A stretch of 34,464 bases of DNA from a virus: positions 1 through 34,464 of IMG/VR virus record IMGVR_UViG_3300046751_000486; one strand, 5' to 3'. Of the stretch, positions 21,205-29,220 are shown one piece after another. The notes below the pieces were generated by a model. The model was not told the origin of the DNA and did no database searches. It saw only the letters and a program-made list of their open reading frames with translations. Numbering within the stretch: position 1 is the stretch's first letter; each line of letters starts with the position of its first letter. A program made the position numbers and the translations under genes.

Positions 21205-21462
21205 TAAAAGCTACCAAACTTCAATAGAGATATTGTTGGATCAGATAGCGTTGAAAGTTTGTTTTTCTAGGGGGCTTTTTCTTTTCTTTCTTTTTCTTTT
21301 ACCCTTTTCTTTTTCTTTGTTTTCTTTTATTTAAACATAGCAAGGTAATCGGTGGCCCATTCAAAATGGGTCCACCAGCACTGCGTTTAAATATGTACTG
21401 TGTTTAACAAAGTTACTGACATTTAGTTAACACTATACCCTAAGTGCAACACATATGATAGC
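21205..21462. other. Origin-like intergenic region: polypyrimidine tract and hairpin
   Basis: No gene is visible. From 21275 the plus strand is nearly all pyrimidine up to about 21330 (26 unbroken at 21275-21300). Then a strong hairpin follows, GGTGGCCCATT (21351-21361) / AATGGGTCCACC (21365-21376), 11 bp with one bulged T, next to two iteron copies at 21379-21408. There is no U tract on either strand, so it is not a standard terminator. Hairpin, iterons and an unwinding-prone tract together resemble a replication origin; this is inference. Confidence 0.45.
21379..21408 (-). repeat. Two distant copies of the CTTAAACGCAGTA iteron
   Basis: Plus strand CACTGCGTTTAA (21379-21390) and TACTGTGTTTAA (21397-21408), 18 bases apart and in the same orientation as the five copies at 10944-11057. 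One has a G-to-T change inside the core. They flank the hairpin. Confidence 0.75.
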
Positions 21463-21597
21463 CTATCTACCCTGACCTCGATACTTCTTAGTGTAGTTCT
21501 TAGAGCTTTTTAGCACGCTAGTCTTAGACTTAGCGTGCGTACCAGGTCGCTTAACTCTTTTCTTCTTCTGGAATGTAGGTTCTGCTCTACGGGCCAT
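21463..21597 (-). CDS. Small basic protein (44 aa)
   Basis: MARRAEPTFQKKKRVKRPGT, then HAKSKTSVLKSSKNYTKKYR and GQGR. About 40% Lys and Arg; such tiny basic proteins recur in Bacteroidota phages. Its ATG overlaps the TAA of the holin-like gene as TAATG. It probably binds nucleic acid or anionic surfaces; function unknown. Confidence 0.65.
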   Translation of the reverse strand: MARRAEPTFQKKKRVKRPGTHAKSKTSVLKSSKNYTKKYRGQGR

Positions 21598-22013
21598 TAC
21601 TGATGCATCTTGTTACCAAACACCTTCTCGACTCCACGGCTGCCAAAATAGCCACCAATTACAATAGTTAATAAGCCTGTAATAGAGTCTAGTGGATAAC
21701 CTAAGTACCACCCGACAACATAACTGATAGTTAAAAACACTAATGTAAGTGGCCGCACATTTTGTGCGAGCCACCCACTTCTGCTGTCAGCAACCCATCT
21801 ACGGGTCACTCCGTCCATCTCAGCTCTCTCTAGGCGCAGTTTCTCTAGTGCTATGTCCTTATCCTCAGCACTCATATCAGAACCTCCTATAATAGCCTCT
21901 ATGACACTCCCAACAGGAGTGTCTTGTGCTATTGCTCCGACAACCTTAGGTATCTTTTGCAGTAGGAAAGAACCTACTGCTGTATCTTTAAATTTCTTCT
22001 TAGTCTTTGACAT
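21597..22013 (-). CDS. Three-TM holin-family protein
   Basis: 138 residues. Hydrophobic segments near 20-43, 88-110 (LTLVFLTISYVVGWYLGYPL) and 111-127 (ITGLLTIVIGGYFGSRG). The RWVADSRSGWLAQNVRPL motif and the closing GGYFGSRGVEKVFG fit the 3TM holin family. Holins open the inner membrane at lysis time. It lies in the lysis block with the M15 endolysin and a lipoprotein. Confidence 0.72.
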   Translation of the reverse strand: MSKTKKKFKDTAVGSFLLQKIPKVVGAIAQDTPVGSVIEAIIGGSDMSAEDKDIALEKLRLERAEMDGVTRRWVADSRSGWLAQNVRPLTLVFLTISYVVGWYLGYPLDSITGLLTIVIGGYFGSRGVEKVFGNKMHQ

Positions 22014-22170
22014 TTACAATCTCGTTATACAATATCTGAGCTAGTTTGACTTCGTGTGGATTATCTATGCAAACGTCTTTAGTTAATTCCTTAAACCTTA
22101 CCAGGTTCTTTTCTCTTGCACTTGCACAACTCATCAGAGTTGCAACAAGCAGTATTGTTATTAATCTCAT
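22000..22170 (-). CDS. Out-of-frame small lipoprotein, o-spanin candidate (56 aa)
   Basis: This hidden ORF lies largely inside the 63-aa gene in another frame. It begins MRLITILLVATLMSC with a lipobox L12-M13-S14-C15, so it should be processed by signal peptidase II and lipidated at C15. The mature part (ASAREKNLVRFKELTKDVCI...) is short and helical. Nested lipoprotein genes in lysis blocks are the pattern of Rz1-type outer-membrane spanins. No clear inner-membrane partner is overlapped, so the spanin role is tentative. It ends 14 bases inside the holin-like gene. Confidence 0.6.
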   Translation of the reverse strand: MRLITILLVATLMSCASAREKNLVRFKELTKDVCIDNPHEVKLAQILYNEIVNVKD

Positions 22171-22282
22171 TTTGTCTGTTTGTTTGTTGAAGTAGTAACA
22201 CTTCAGTTAGTTTGTCGATACTTTTGCGTATCTCCTTTAATTCGTTTCGAAGTCCATTAGACTTCACTTTTATTTCATTCAT
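22091..22282 (-). CDS. Small coiled-coil, Cys-rich protein in the lysis block (63 aa)
   Basis: MNEIKVKSNGLRNELKEIRK then SIDKLTEVLLLQQTNRQNEI is a probable coiled coil; the end has ACC and CKCKRKE. No membrane span. Its second half overlaps the lipoprotein ORF. Function unknown. Confidence 0.5.
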   Translation of the reverse strand: MNEIKVKSNGLRNELKEIRKSIDKLTEVLLLQQTNRQNEINNNTACCNSDELCKCKRKEPGKV

Positions 22283-22308
22283 TTATAAGGGTGTTGCCTA
22301 CGGTTGCG

Positions 22309-22668
22309 CTAATACGTCCAGATAACATTTGGGTCTTTGTGGTCATCTGAATCAACGTGGATGAAAGTGTTGGCAATACCAAACCTGGTGAACCCTGCAT
22401 TAATAAGGGCTTCAAGTATAAGCCATCTTTCTCTCGAACCCTGTATTGCGATATCAACTGCTTTTCCCACAATATGGCTTGAGTTCGGTCTTCCTCCAAC
22501 TTTTTCGTTATGTTCGATAGTTCGATATCCGGAGTTGATCTTAAAGGGAATCCCTGCAACGTGACGTGCGTGGTCGAGCATTTTAAGGAAGTCAGAATCC
22601 ATATACTCCCCAGAATGAGGAACATCTGGAGACGCAAATTCTTCATATGAAAAGTATTTTAAGCTCAT
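22309..22668 (-). CDS. M15 peptidase endolysin
   Basis: 119 residues. Peptidase M15-type zinc site: SGYRTIEHN (46-54), [16 protein letters not shown] (58-73) with H65 and D72, and FIHVDSDDH (102-110) with H104. Enzymes of this family cut the peptide cross-bridges of peptidoglycan, usually as L-alanyl-D-glutamate or D,D-peptidases. No signal peptide, so export relies on the holin. Length and motif order are normal for the family. Confidence 0.88.
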   Translation of the reverse strand: MSLKYFSYEEFASPDVPHSGEYMDSDFLKMLDHARHVAGIPFKINSGYRTIEHNEKVGGRPNSSHIVGKAVDIAIQGSRERWLILEALINAGFTRFGIANTFIHVDSDDHKDPNVIWTY

Positions 22669-23048
22669 TTCTTACATTTACAATTTTTGTCATCACAATC
22701 CATAGCCTTGTTAAGCAGCAATCTATCAATGGTATCGTCTTGGACCTTTATAAGCATATTCTCTAGCATATCCTTAGCCTGTACAAGCATCTCTATTTTC
22801 ATCTCTAAGTTACTAATCTTCTTCTTAGCTGCCTCAAGGTCATCCGGGTTTCTACCCGTGATGGACGCAATAACCATAGCGATACTTGCAGCTATCATAC
22901 CAATCAAGGTATTGACTATTTGCGCATTATCACTAGGTATTGTATACTTAGTGAGATAGTATAAAATCAGTACTACTAAAAAGAAGACAATCAGACTACC
23001 TACATAGTGTCTGATGTCTTTTGCTACTCCATTAGTTGGCATCTTCAT
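22665..23048 (-). CDS. Membrane protein with coiled coil, holin or inner-membrane spanin candidate
   Basis: 127 residues. Two hydrophobic segments (about 17-34, [14 protein letters not shown], and 45-63, [18 protein letters not shown]), then a probable coiled coil ([20 protein letters not shown]) and a Cys-rich end ([10 protein letters not shown]). Placement just before the endolysin suggests a lysis role. Starts inside the 50-aa gene by ATGA. Confidence 0.6.
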   Translation of the reverse strand: MKMPTNGVAKDIRHYVGSLIVFFLVVLILYYLTKYTIPSDNAQIVNTLIGMIAASIAMVIASITGRNPDDLEAAKKKISNLEMKIEMLVQAKDMLENMLIKVQDDTIDRLLLNKAMDCDDKNCKCKK

Positions 23049-23197
23049 TTTCTTAAAGCTCTATAAATTTGTATTATAGTAAATGTTAAAGTGGCTCCCA
23101 TTACAAGCATCTTTAGCACCTCGTTTACTTCACTAACGCTAAATGCTAATGCCATTAAATTGCCAAAGTATAATCCAAATATCTTCAAATCTTCCAT
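23045..23197 (-). CDS. Small membrane protein in the lysis block (50 aa)
   Basis: [20 protein letters not shown] start and a second hydrophobic stretch ([16 protein letters not shown]). Starts on the TAATG overlap with the 99-aa gene and ends by ATGA onto the next. Two short spans suggest a holin or antiholin-like protein. Confidence 0.55.
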   Translation of the reverse strand: MEDLKIFGLYFGNLMALAFSVSEVNEVLKMLVMGATLTFTIIQIYRALRK

Positions 23198-23496
23198 TAT
23201 CTTAATTTGTAAAATAACCAAGCCTTTTCATCTCTTGGTTTACATACTACCATAGTTTCATTTCCTACATAGTAGCATAGCTGATAGTTGTCTAAGGTGT
23301 CTTTGCGTATAATACGCATACCTTCTTCTGTTAGTTCTATATTGCCTTTTGCTAAAGTAGATTCTTTGGTGTACCTTTCAAACGTATTGTTTTCTCTGAT
23401 GGTAACATACTCACCCTCTTGGCTAACCCATAACCCATATATATCCTCTTGGGCAAATGTGAATGTACTAAGTAGTATAAAAAATAGTTTCTTCAT
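23197..23496 (-). CDS. Secreted lipocalin-like protein (99 aa)
   Basis: Signal peptide MKKLFFILLSTFTFAQ with probable cleavage after Q16, then IYGLWVSQEGEYVTIRENNT, TEEGMRIIRKDTLDNYQLCY and MVVCKPRDEK, a small beta-barrel pattern seen in lipocalin-like periplasmic proteins of Bacteroidota. Phages seldom encode a secreted small protein of this kind; it may act in the periplasm during lysis or superinfection control. Function unknown. Confidence 0.55.
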   Translation of the reverse strand: MKKLFFILLSTFTFAQEDIYGLWVSQEGEYVTIRENNTFERYTKESTLAKGNIELTEEGMRIIRKDTLDNYQLCYYVGNETMVVCKPRDEKAWLFYKLR

Positions 23497-25841
23497 TATT
23501 TAAAAGCCATATATAAATAAGTACCTGAACCATTATTGTAACCACCAGCACCTCCATTTATTGTGAATCCATTTGTATTAAAAACTACTGCACCTGAGTT
23601 ACTTAATTCTTGGCTACTTACATCAGGAAACAAACCATTATTACCTCTTTGATTATCTACAATGTTCCAATTATCAGGAGAATCTGTTCTTTTAATTAAA
23701 ATAAAAGACGGTTGAAAGCCACCTGTGCCTGTACCATCCCCATTACTGTCTAAATAAATTGCATTTCCATCAATTCCTGTACCGGAATAACTCCCTATCT
23801 TACTATATCCTGCAACTGAATGGAAGCAGTAGGCAATCCAATCTCCTGCTGTTGATACATTCTTTATTGTTGAAGAAGTTGACCAAGTAGATGCAGAATC
23901 CGCTTTTGCATCAGTTTTATTTAACCTTAAATAATCCCAACTTCCATCAATTATATTTGTATAAACAGTCCAATTTGAAGTTGTATTAGTTCTTTTATAA
24001 ATAATCATTTCAGGTGCGGAAGGAAAAAGTCCGTGTCCTATTGTGTCGCTTATTGTCGCAGAAGAAGTAAACTTCACAATACTAAACCCTGATTCTGTAT
24101 TGGCACTTACTTGACTGTCAATATCACCCACTTCGTTTAAGACATCATCGCCTCCGCCTTTCCAACACCAAGCTACATAATCATCTCCACTTAGATTAAA
24201 ACTACTACTGTTACCATTTAAATCAAATCCTAAATGGTTAAAATCAAAAACAGAACCATAAGATGCCTCTGCATTTGTTTTATTTGAAATAAGGTATTTC
24301 TCTCTTATTGTATCCATTAAAACGTGGTCAGTTGCAGTAGTCGTTCTTCTTTTAATCCAAACAAGGTCAGGCGAAAAACCAACATTCGATATATATTGAG
24401 TACTACTATTCCCCTCATACAATACAGTCTTAAAGTTAGATGTATCTGCACAAGGTTTTTCTTCGTAAAGTTCGGTTACTTGACTACTTGAAAGGGCAGT
24501 TGAATAGATGCGTACTTGGTCTATTTTGCCTAAAAAAGGTCTAATTAGTGAACCTAAATCATTTTCTTGACCCCCTATAACATTATAGTCATATTGACTT
24601 GCTCCTGTACCATTTCTAAAAGTACCATCCCAAGAAGCTGATGATATTTCGACAGAACCATCTAAATAAGCAATAATTCCATTTGTAGAATCTCCTGTTA
24701 ATACAACGTGATGCCAAGCATCTTCAGTTATTGTTGTAGTCCCTGTGTTTTCTATATTTGTTGGTGTGGAATCTGATACTCTATATCTTAAAAACTGATT
24801 TGTAGGTATCTCTACCCAAATATAAATCCCATCAAATAAAGAAATCATTCTCCTTTGTGTAGAACCTAAACTTCCTGAATTAGCAAAAACCCAAAAAGAA
24901 ATAGAAAAAGCACCATTAGAATCTATACTACTTGTTGTGCTTTCAGGTAAAATAACTTTACTACTACTCCCATTAAAAACCGCTGCTTGACCATACCTTC
25001 CAAACCTGTACTCAACGTTCGTGTCTGAACCATCGTTACCTCCAGTAGAATAATCTTCTGAACTGTTGTCCATTTTGTAATAAGCGACTACATTTGTTCC
25101 ATCAGAAAAAGGATAGTTTACATCATCAGTAGTACACTCATATACACAAGGGGCTTCTGCGAAAAGGGTACCTACTTCTGTTGAATTTAACGCTTCAGAG
25201 AATATTCTTACTTGGTCTATTTTGCCAAGCATTGTATTAGATGTAACACTTGCGAAATATCTACCAATATTTATACTGTCGTGATAACCTGTAATTAATT
25301 GAGTAACTGTATCAGATTGAACATTACCATCAACATAAAGTTTTGTGAGTCCATTATTATAAGTCAATGCAATGTGATGCCAGTTTCCTGCTGTAATCAA
25401 GTCAGTTGATTCTATAATATCAACACCAGCCGAATCATAAACCAAAACCCTAACAATGCCACTTGTTAAAACGTGAACAGTAAAACCCTTTCTGTCAGTA
25501 CCACTATTTGTTATTGTAGAAAAAACTCCTCTAATTGCACTTAAAGAGTCTACATTTACCCAACCTGAAACACTAAATTGACCTGACCCTGTAGCAGGTG
25601 TTACTCCTGTTACTATTCTACTACTACTCCCATTAAACCTTGCACCATAGTTTATTTGACCGCCTACTCCGAACTCAACGTCAGTAGGTGTGCCTGAATA
25701 GTCAGTACCATCAGGGGCAGTACTTGCATCGTAATCCAGAGAATATAACGCCACTCCACTTGAATCGCCAAATGGGTCTGTGGAATCAGTTGTACAAGCC
25801 GCTACGCCTCCTGTATTTATTAGTCTTTTGCCTAAAGCCAT
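23496..25841 (-). CDS. Large adhesin: two LamG domains plus DUF7483-like domain
   Basis: 781 residues. Two concanavalin A/LamG units: about 35-235 (GARFNGSSSRIVTGV, WHHIALTYNNGLTKLYVDGN, MLGKIDQVRIFSEALNSTEV) and 245-465 (AAVFNGSSSKVILPE, WHHVVLTGDSTNGIIAYLDG, FLGKIDQVRIYSTALSSSQV). A C-terminal region from about 467 has a repeated pattern, FSPDLVWIKRRT, APEMIIYKRTNTTSNWTVYT and QPSFILIKRTDSPDNWNIVD, as in DUF7483-type domains of marine phage proteins. Probably the receptor-binding fibre; LamG domains bind glycans. No signal peptide. The two LamG units are an internal duplication. Confidence 0.75.
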   Translation of the reverse strand: MALGKRLINTGGVAACTTDSTDPFGDSSGVALYSLDYDASTAPDGTDYSGTPTDVEFGVGGQINYGARFNGSSSRIVTGVTPATGSGQFSVSGWVNVDSLSAIRGVFSTITNSGTDRKGFTVHVLTSGIVRVLVYDSAGVDIIESTDLITAGNWHHIALTYNNGLTKLYVDGNVQSDTVTQLITGYHDSINIGRYFASVTSNTMLGKIDQVRIFSEALNSTEVGTLFAEAPCVYECTTDDVNYPFSDGTNVVAYYKMDNSSEDYSTGGNDGSDTNVEYRFGRYGQAAVFNGSSSKVILPESTTSSIDSNGAFSISFWVFANSGSLGSTQRRMISLFDGIYIWVEIPTNQFLRYRVSDSTPTNIENTGTTTITEDAWHHVVLTGDSTNGIIAYLDGSVEISSASWDGTFRNGTGASQYDYNVIGGQENDLGSLIRPFLGKIDQVRIYSTALSSSQVTELYEEKPCADTSNFKTVLYEGNSSTQYISNVGFSPDLVWIKRRTTTATDHVLMDTIREKYLISNKTNAEASYGSVFDFNHLGFDLNGNSSSFNLSGDDYVAWCWKGGGDDVLNEVGDIDSQVSANTESGFSIVKFTSSATISDTIGHGLFPSAPEMIIYKRTNTTSNWTVYTNIIDGSWDYLRLNKTDAKADSASTWSTSSTIKNVSTAGDWIAYCFHSVAGYSKIGSYSGTGIDGNAIYLDSNGDGTGTGGFQPSFILIKRTDSPDNWNIVDNQRGNNGLFPDVSSQELSNSGAVVFNTNGFTINGGAGGYNNGSGTYLYMAFK

Positions 25842-25843
25842 AT

Positions 25844-26401
25844 TTATTCTATTTCGTCAGATGGGAAAAATTGTACTTTGTATTGCAATGCAGTCTTGTA
25901 AGACTTCTTAGCATTTACCTCTGCTTCTAACCTATCGGCTTCTGCTAAAATACCTGCTCTCTCTGTTGCAACATCCGTATCAATATCAATATCCCTTTCT
26001 GCTTTTCTTATAACTTGCCAGTCTGTAGGTTCTAATAGTTTACCTGCCTTAGACTTAATCTCTGCAATCTTACTTGCTTTGATGTCGGCTATCTTATATC
26101 TTTTTTCGGTTTCGCCTGTTGGTTCACCATCTTCTCCGATAATATCTACCTCTTGGCTAAAATCAATATCAGTAACATCATAGGTTACTATTGAATTATC
26201 TTCGTCAAAGTATAGACCACCTTTAGTTTGTGTCTGTGGGTCAAAGCTTGGCTTTACAACATCGTAAATACCTATTTCTTGTAGTTCTTCTGATGATAGG
26301 TTGTTAGCACCTCCTAAAATGTGTTTTGTAGGGGTTTTAAGCGAGTTAGGTAAACTCTTGTATATGGTTACTATTCTACCGTTTTCTACTGATGCTTTCA
26401 T
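25844..26401 (-). CDS. Tail fibre-associated protein, DUF4376-like
   Basis: 185 residues. N-terminal MKASVENGRIVTIYKSLPNS, middle GIYDVVKPSFDPQTQTKGGL and a helical C-terminus (GKLLEPTDWQVIRKAERDID, GILAEADRLEAEVNAKKSYK). The helix with TDWQVIRKAE resembles fibre assembly or fibre-linked proteins of the DUF4376 type. Fits between a fibre-like gene and the LamG adhesin. Confidence 0.5.
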   Translation of the reverse strand: MKASVENGRIVTIYKSLPNSLKTPTKHILGGANNLSSEELQEIGIYDVVKPSFDPQTQTKGGLYFDEDNSIVTYDVTDIDFSQEVDIIGEDGEPTGETEKRYKIADIKASKIAEIKSKAGKLLEPTDWQVIRKAERDIDIDTDVATERAGILAEADRLEAEVNAKKSYKTALQYKVQFFPSDEIE

Positions 26402-26403
26402 AA

Positions 26404-26838
26404 TTATATACTTTGTGAGATTGATAGGAAAAATGTGTTAGCACCAGTACAAACAACTTGAATGAAGTTTACTGCACCTGACGTATTGCTATACTCTCCA
26501 GCAACAGTTGTAGCTGTCAATCCATTATTAAGTGTCAATCCAGACGTTCCTCCTGAATCCGTAATAATAATGTCTTTCACATCGCCTATTGAGGCGTTTG
26601 TGAAATTCAATTCAATCGAAATACTTGAAGTTATTGTGAATACTGCTGCGGTGTCAAAATCTAAACTTACTGTAGATGCAGGCGAAATAGGTGAAGAACC
26701 TCTTAGGCTATCCCCTGTGCTGCTATTACCGTAAATGTCCGAAGTCATATTGTTAACCTTAATAAAGGCGGCTCTTAGCGTGTCTCCATCGCCTCCGTCT
26801 CCTGGATCCACTCCTACTCCTATTGGTTCTCGTGCCAT
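26404..26838 (-). CDS. Tail fibre/virion protein (144 aa)
   Basis: Starts MAREPIGVGVDPGDGGDGDT, followed by LRAAFIKVNNMTSDIY, a common attachment motif of phage fibre proteins, then a Ser/Thr-rich beta part (ISPASTVSLDFDTAAVFTIT). Fibre or spike component by pattern and position before the adhesin. Confidence 0.6.
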   Translation of the reverse strand: MAREPIGVGVDPGDGGDGDTLRAAFIKVNNMTSDIYGNSSTGDSLRGSSPISPASTVSLDFDTAAVFTITSSISIELNFTNASIGDVKDIIITDSGGTSGLTLNNGLTATTVAGEYSNTSGAVNFIQVVCTGANTFFLSISQSI

Positions 26839-26850
26839 AATTCTATTTTG

Positions 26851-27042
26851 TTATATTAATGTTTGATCTGCTGTTATTTGTATGCTATCTACTGTATATA
26901 ATGTACTATCTACTGACAACTCAAGTATATCTGATATCCAACAAGTAGGAGCTGAAGGTACATAGACAGCATCTGTTGTGTCATCTACATCTCCCCACCA
27001 GGAAAAACAATATATCCTACCCCAATTTATCCCGTTAGCCAT
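26851..27042 (-). CDS. Small virion-associated protein (63 aa)
   Basis: MANGINWGRIYCFSWWGDVD start with SAPTCWISDILELSVDSTLY after it. The NGINWGxIYC-SWWGD start recurs in small proteins near the portal of Bacteroidota phages. Function unknown. Confidence 0.58.
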   Translation of the reverse strand: MANGINWGRIYCFSWWGDVDDTTDAVYVPSAPTCWISDILELSVDSTLYTVDSIQITADQTLI

Positions 27043-27043
27043 A

Positions 27044-27127
27044 TTACTTCTTTATTCTTTTTAGATAGTTAGTCAATTTTATTATGTTAGCCACTTTAGG
27101 CTTATATGTTTTAATTATATTACCCAT
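27044..27127 (-). CDS. Short basic ORF after the head-tail adaptor (27 aa)
   Basis: MGNIIKTYKPKVANIIKLTN then YLKRIKK. It starts inside the 3' end of the adaptor gene and fills the gap before the 63-aa gene. Basic and helical; too short to assign. Confidence 0.45.
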   Translation of the reverse strand: MGNIIKTYKPKVANIIKLTNYLKRIKK

Positions 27128-27627
27128 CCGCCATATGTTGGGTCCTTATCTGGGTACATACCCGTATCTTGCGCTCCGGTATACTCCGGATAATCCTGGC
27201 TCTTCTCATCTATGAAATCAAAAAACCGATTCACATAGAAGTCAGCAAAGTCTTTTGCCCTTGCTGTTAAAGAATCCAGCTCACTCTTTGTAAGAGTATC
27301 ACTAGATTCAGTAGTATGTTTAAATATACCTCCGTTGCTGATTTGATAAGCAGCAAAAGGAATATAGCTATATTGACTATACCATATAAGCATAGGTTTA
27401 ATATGGCTATTCAGTAATGTCTTGTATGCAGCATTGGCGGAATCGTCAAGAGTTCCGCCAGTGATCAAACTTTGTATCTTCTCGTATAACTTAGTACCCA
27501 AAAAGTTCTGTATGTGTATATCCTGGGCCACCTCAACAAATTGAATTAGCTTATCTGTGTCTAAAGCTCCGTCTATGATAGACTTCCGCTTTAACTCCGT
27601 CATTGTTATAAATAATGCCTTACTCAT
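27115..27627 (-). CDS. Head-tail adaptor-like protein
   Basis: Start chosen at MSKALFITMTELKRKSIIDG (27627), which overlaps the portal stop by 8 bases; the longer in-frame start (27711) adds a Ser/Arg/Leu-rich shadow of portal codons. The 170-residue product is helical with IHIQNFLGTKLYEKIQSLIT and FADFYVNRFFDFIDEKSQDY. It resembles the DUF6712-type connector proteins that follow the portal in Bacteroidota phages. Confidence 0.62.
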   Translation of the reverse strand: MSKALFITMTELKRKSIIDGALDTDKLIQFVEVAQDIHIQNFLGTKLYEKIQSLITGGTLDDSANAAYKTLLNSHIKPMLIWYSQYSYIPFAAYQISNGGIFKHTTESSDTLTKSELDSLTARAKDFADFYVNRFFDFIDEKSQDYPEYTGAQDTGMYPDKDPTYGGWVI

Positions 27628-28867
27628 CTTCTTCGGTAGGTTTTTCCTCAACAACAGCCTCAGAAACGCTCTCAGAAGACTCCTGCTGGACGATCTCCTC
27701 TTCTTGGACATCTTCTACCGCAGAAAGCTTTTCTCCCGTCTCCTCTTCTCTCTTGATCTTAGTCTCTATGTTGTCTAGTTCTGTAAATTCTATTGGTTGC
27801 AGGGTAACAAAGTATAAATCCAACGAAATGTCGTTATATAGCAACAATTCCTTGAATGCATCTAGCAACATCTGCTGAAATGGTCTAATTACCATATTGT
27901 CCATCAAAATGGATGCTGTTCTAAGCTCTTCAGCATTATTTCCGAACCCAGTGTTGTCTTTTATCCCTAAAAGGATAGGAGACACCACTCCGTGGCCTAT
28001 CATTATCTTCTCTCGGCTTTCTTTGGCTAAAAACTCATATTGAGCGTGTGCATCAGGCAGATTTATGGGGTCTATGTTAGATTGGTTCTCTGAACCATCA
28101 TTAAAAGCCAAAATAAACCGTCCTGCGTTGCTAGTACCACTAAATTTATCGTAAATCTTACGTTCAATCAACTCCTGGACCTCCTCGTTAGGTATTCCGT
28201 TATTGAAATTGATCAACATACTTGGCTGAAGGCCATTTTGTATGTTTGACAGGTGATAATTACTCACTTCTTCCTCCAAGGTAGCATATTGAAGACATCC
28301 TTGGTAGTCTACGGGTGAATAATAGTAAAAACCAGCCTTGTAAGGCTTAATGACATATAATTCAATACGCTGAGACCTCGTGCCGTTGCGATAAGTAGGT
28401 ATTCTCTTAGGTTTGTCACTAGGTTTAATGTTTTTCCAGTCGCTGTGGTAATAATATGCTTCTATTTTACCGTTTTTAGCCTTCTCAGCACGCAATGTTT
28501 CCATTGGGAAGTGATACAGTCCGGCTATTTCTTTCTTTCTATTCTTATAAACCACTTGAATGGCCGCTTGGCCAAGCATCTTGTAGTCTGTCACTATCTT
28601 TCTTACATCAGTGGCATTTAAAATGCTCTTCATTTGAGCAAACATAAGAGGCTTCTCCTTAGAGTCGGTAGCCTCAAGACCTCTACCGTAAATCATATCA
28701 GAAATACCATTGATACATCTACTATTGGTCGGGCTTCCTAAATACCTCTCAATTAACTCACCAAAATAGTTATTATCTTCACCATACTCGACATAAGCAT
28801 TTCTGCTCTTCTCGACTATTTTAGGCACTTCGTACCCGGTTAGATTTACTACTTTTACATTCTTCAT
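27620..28867 (-). CDS. Portal protein
   Basis: 415 residues. N-terminal YVEYGEDNNYFGELIERYLG, SRCINGISDMIYGRGLEATD, TDYKMLGQAAIQVVYKNRKK; middle QYEFLAKESREKIMIGHGVV then SPILLGIKDNTGFGNNAEEL and MVIRPFQQMLLDAFKELL. This is the layout of HK97/SPP1-like portals in this phage group. The portal ring is the DNA entry and exit point at the head vertex. A long acidic tail (residues ~370-415, Glu-rich) ends the protein. It lies after the capsid genes rather than before them. Confidence 0.85.
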   Translation of the reverse strand: MKNVKVVNLTGYEVPKIVEKSRNAYVEYGEDNNYFGELIERYLGSPTNSRCINGISDMIYGRGLEATDSKEKPLMFAQMKSILNATDVRKIVTDYKMLGQAAIQVVYKNRKKEIAGLYHFPMETLRAEKAKNGKIEAYYYHSDWKNIKPSDKPKRIPTYRNGTRSQRIELYVIKPYKAGFYYYSPVDYQGCLQYATLEEEVSNYHLSNIQNGLQPSMLINFNNGIPNEEVQELIERKIYDKFSGTSNAGRFILAFNDGSENQSNIDPINLPDAHAQYEFLAKESREKIMIGHGVVSPILLGIKDNTGFGNNAEELRTASILMDNMVIRPFQQMLLDAFKELLLYNDISLDLYFVTLQPIEFTELDNIETKIKREEETGEKLSAVEDVQEEEIVQQESSESVSEAVVEEKPTEEDE

Positions 28868-29220
28868 ACCATTATATATTGTTGACTACTGTCACCAGAA
28901 TCGCTTTCTGTGTACTTCCCGTCATTTATAGTATATACTGAGTTTGATAAATAAGAGTCGGTGCAATAAGCTTTATCTCTAAACAATAGCGTTGACCCAT
29001 CGAAAATCTCGTAATTGTAAATACTGTTATCTGATAAAATACTAAAGGTGCAATCTAGGTCAATAAAGTTACCATTAACGGTAGACGATAAACCAGTCAA
29101 AGTCTCTGACTTGTTGGTGCCATCTTCTGTTATCTTAAGGGACAACCCAGTCTGAGCTGTGTTAACCCTAGGCAAAACTTTTATTGTTTGAGCATCCGTA
29201 TTCGGAAGTAGTCTTATCAT
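28864..29220 (-). CDS. Beta-rich virion protein before portal (118 aa)
   Basis: Start MIRLLPNTDAQTIKVLPRVN at 29220 fixed by the late-promoter motif; the longer frame to 29370 is a shadow of the upstream gene and crosses a terminator. Mostly beta (TGLSLKITEDGTNKSETLTG, YNYEIFDGSTLLFRDKAYCT). Function unknown; its stop overlaps the portal ATG. Confidence 0.6.
   Translation of the reverse strand: MIRLLPNTDAQTIKVLPRVNTAQTGLSLKITEDGTNKSETLTGLSSTVNGNFIDLDCTFSILSDNSIYNYEIFDGSTLLFRDKAYCTDSYLSNSVYTINDGKYTESDSGDSSQQYIMV

Noticed and set aside
21351-21376. Hairpin as transcription terminator
   Set aside because: No T run follows it on either strand.
22275-22646. 123-codon minus-strand frame starting MKNLRLQMF with a lipoprotein-like start
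   Set aside because: It is a shadow of the M15 endolysin gene, whose catalytic motifs are intact; the C-terminal part is low-quality.
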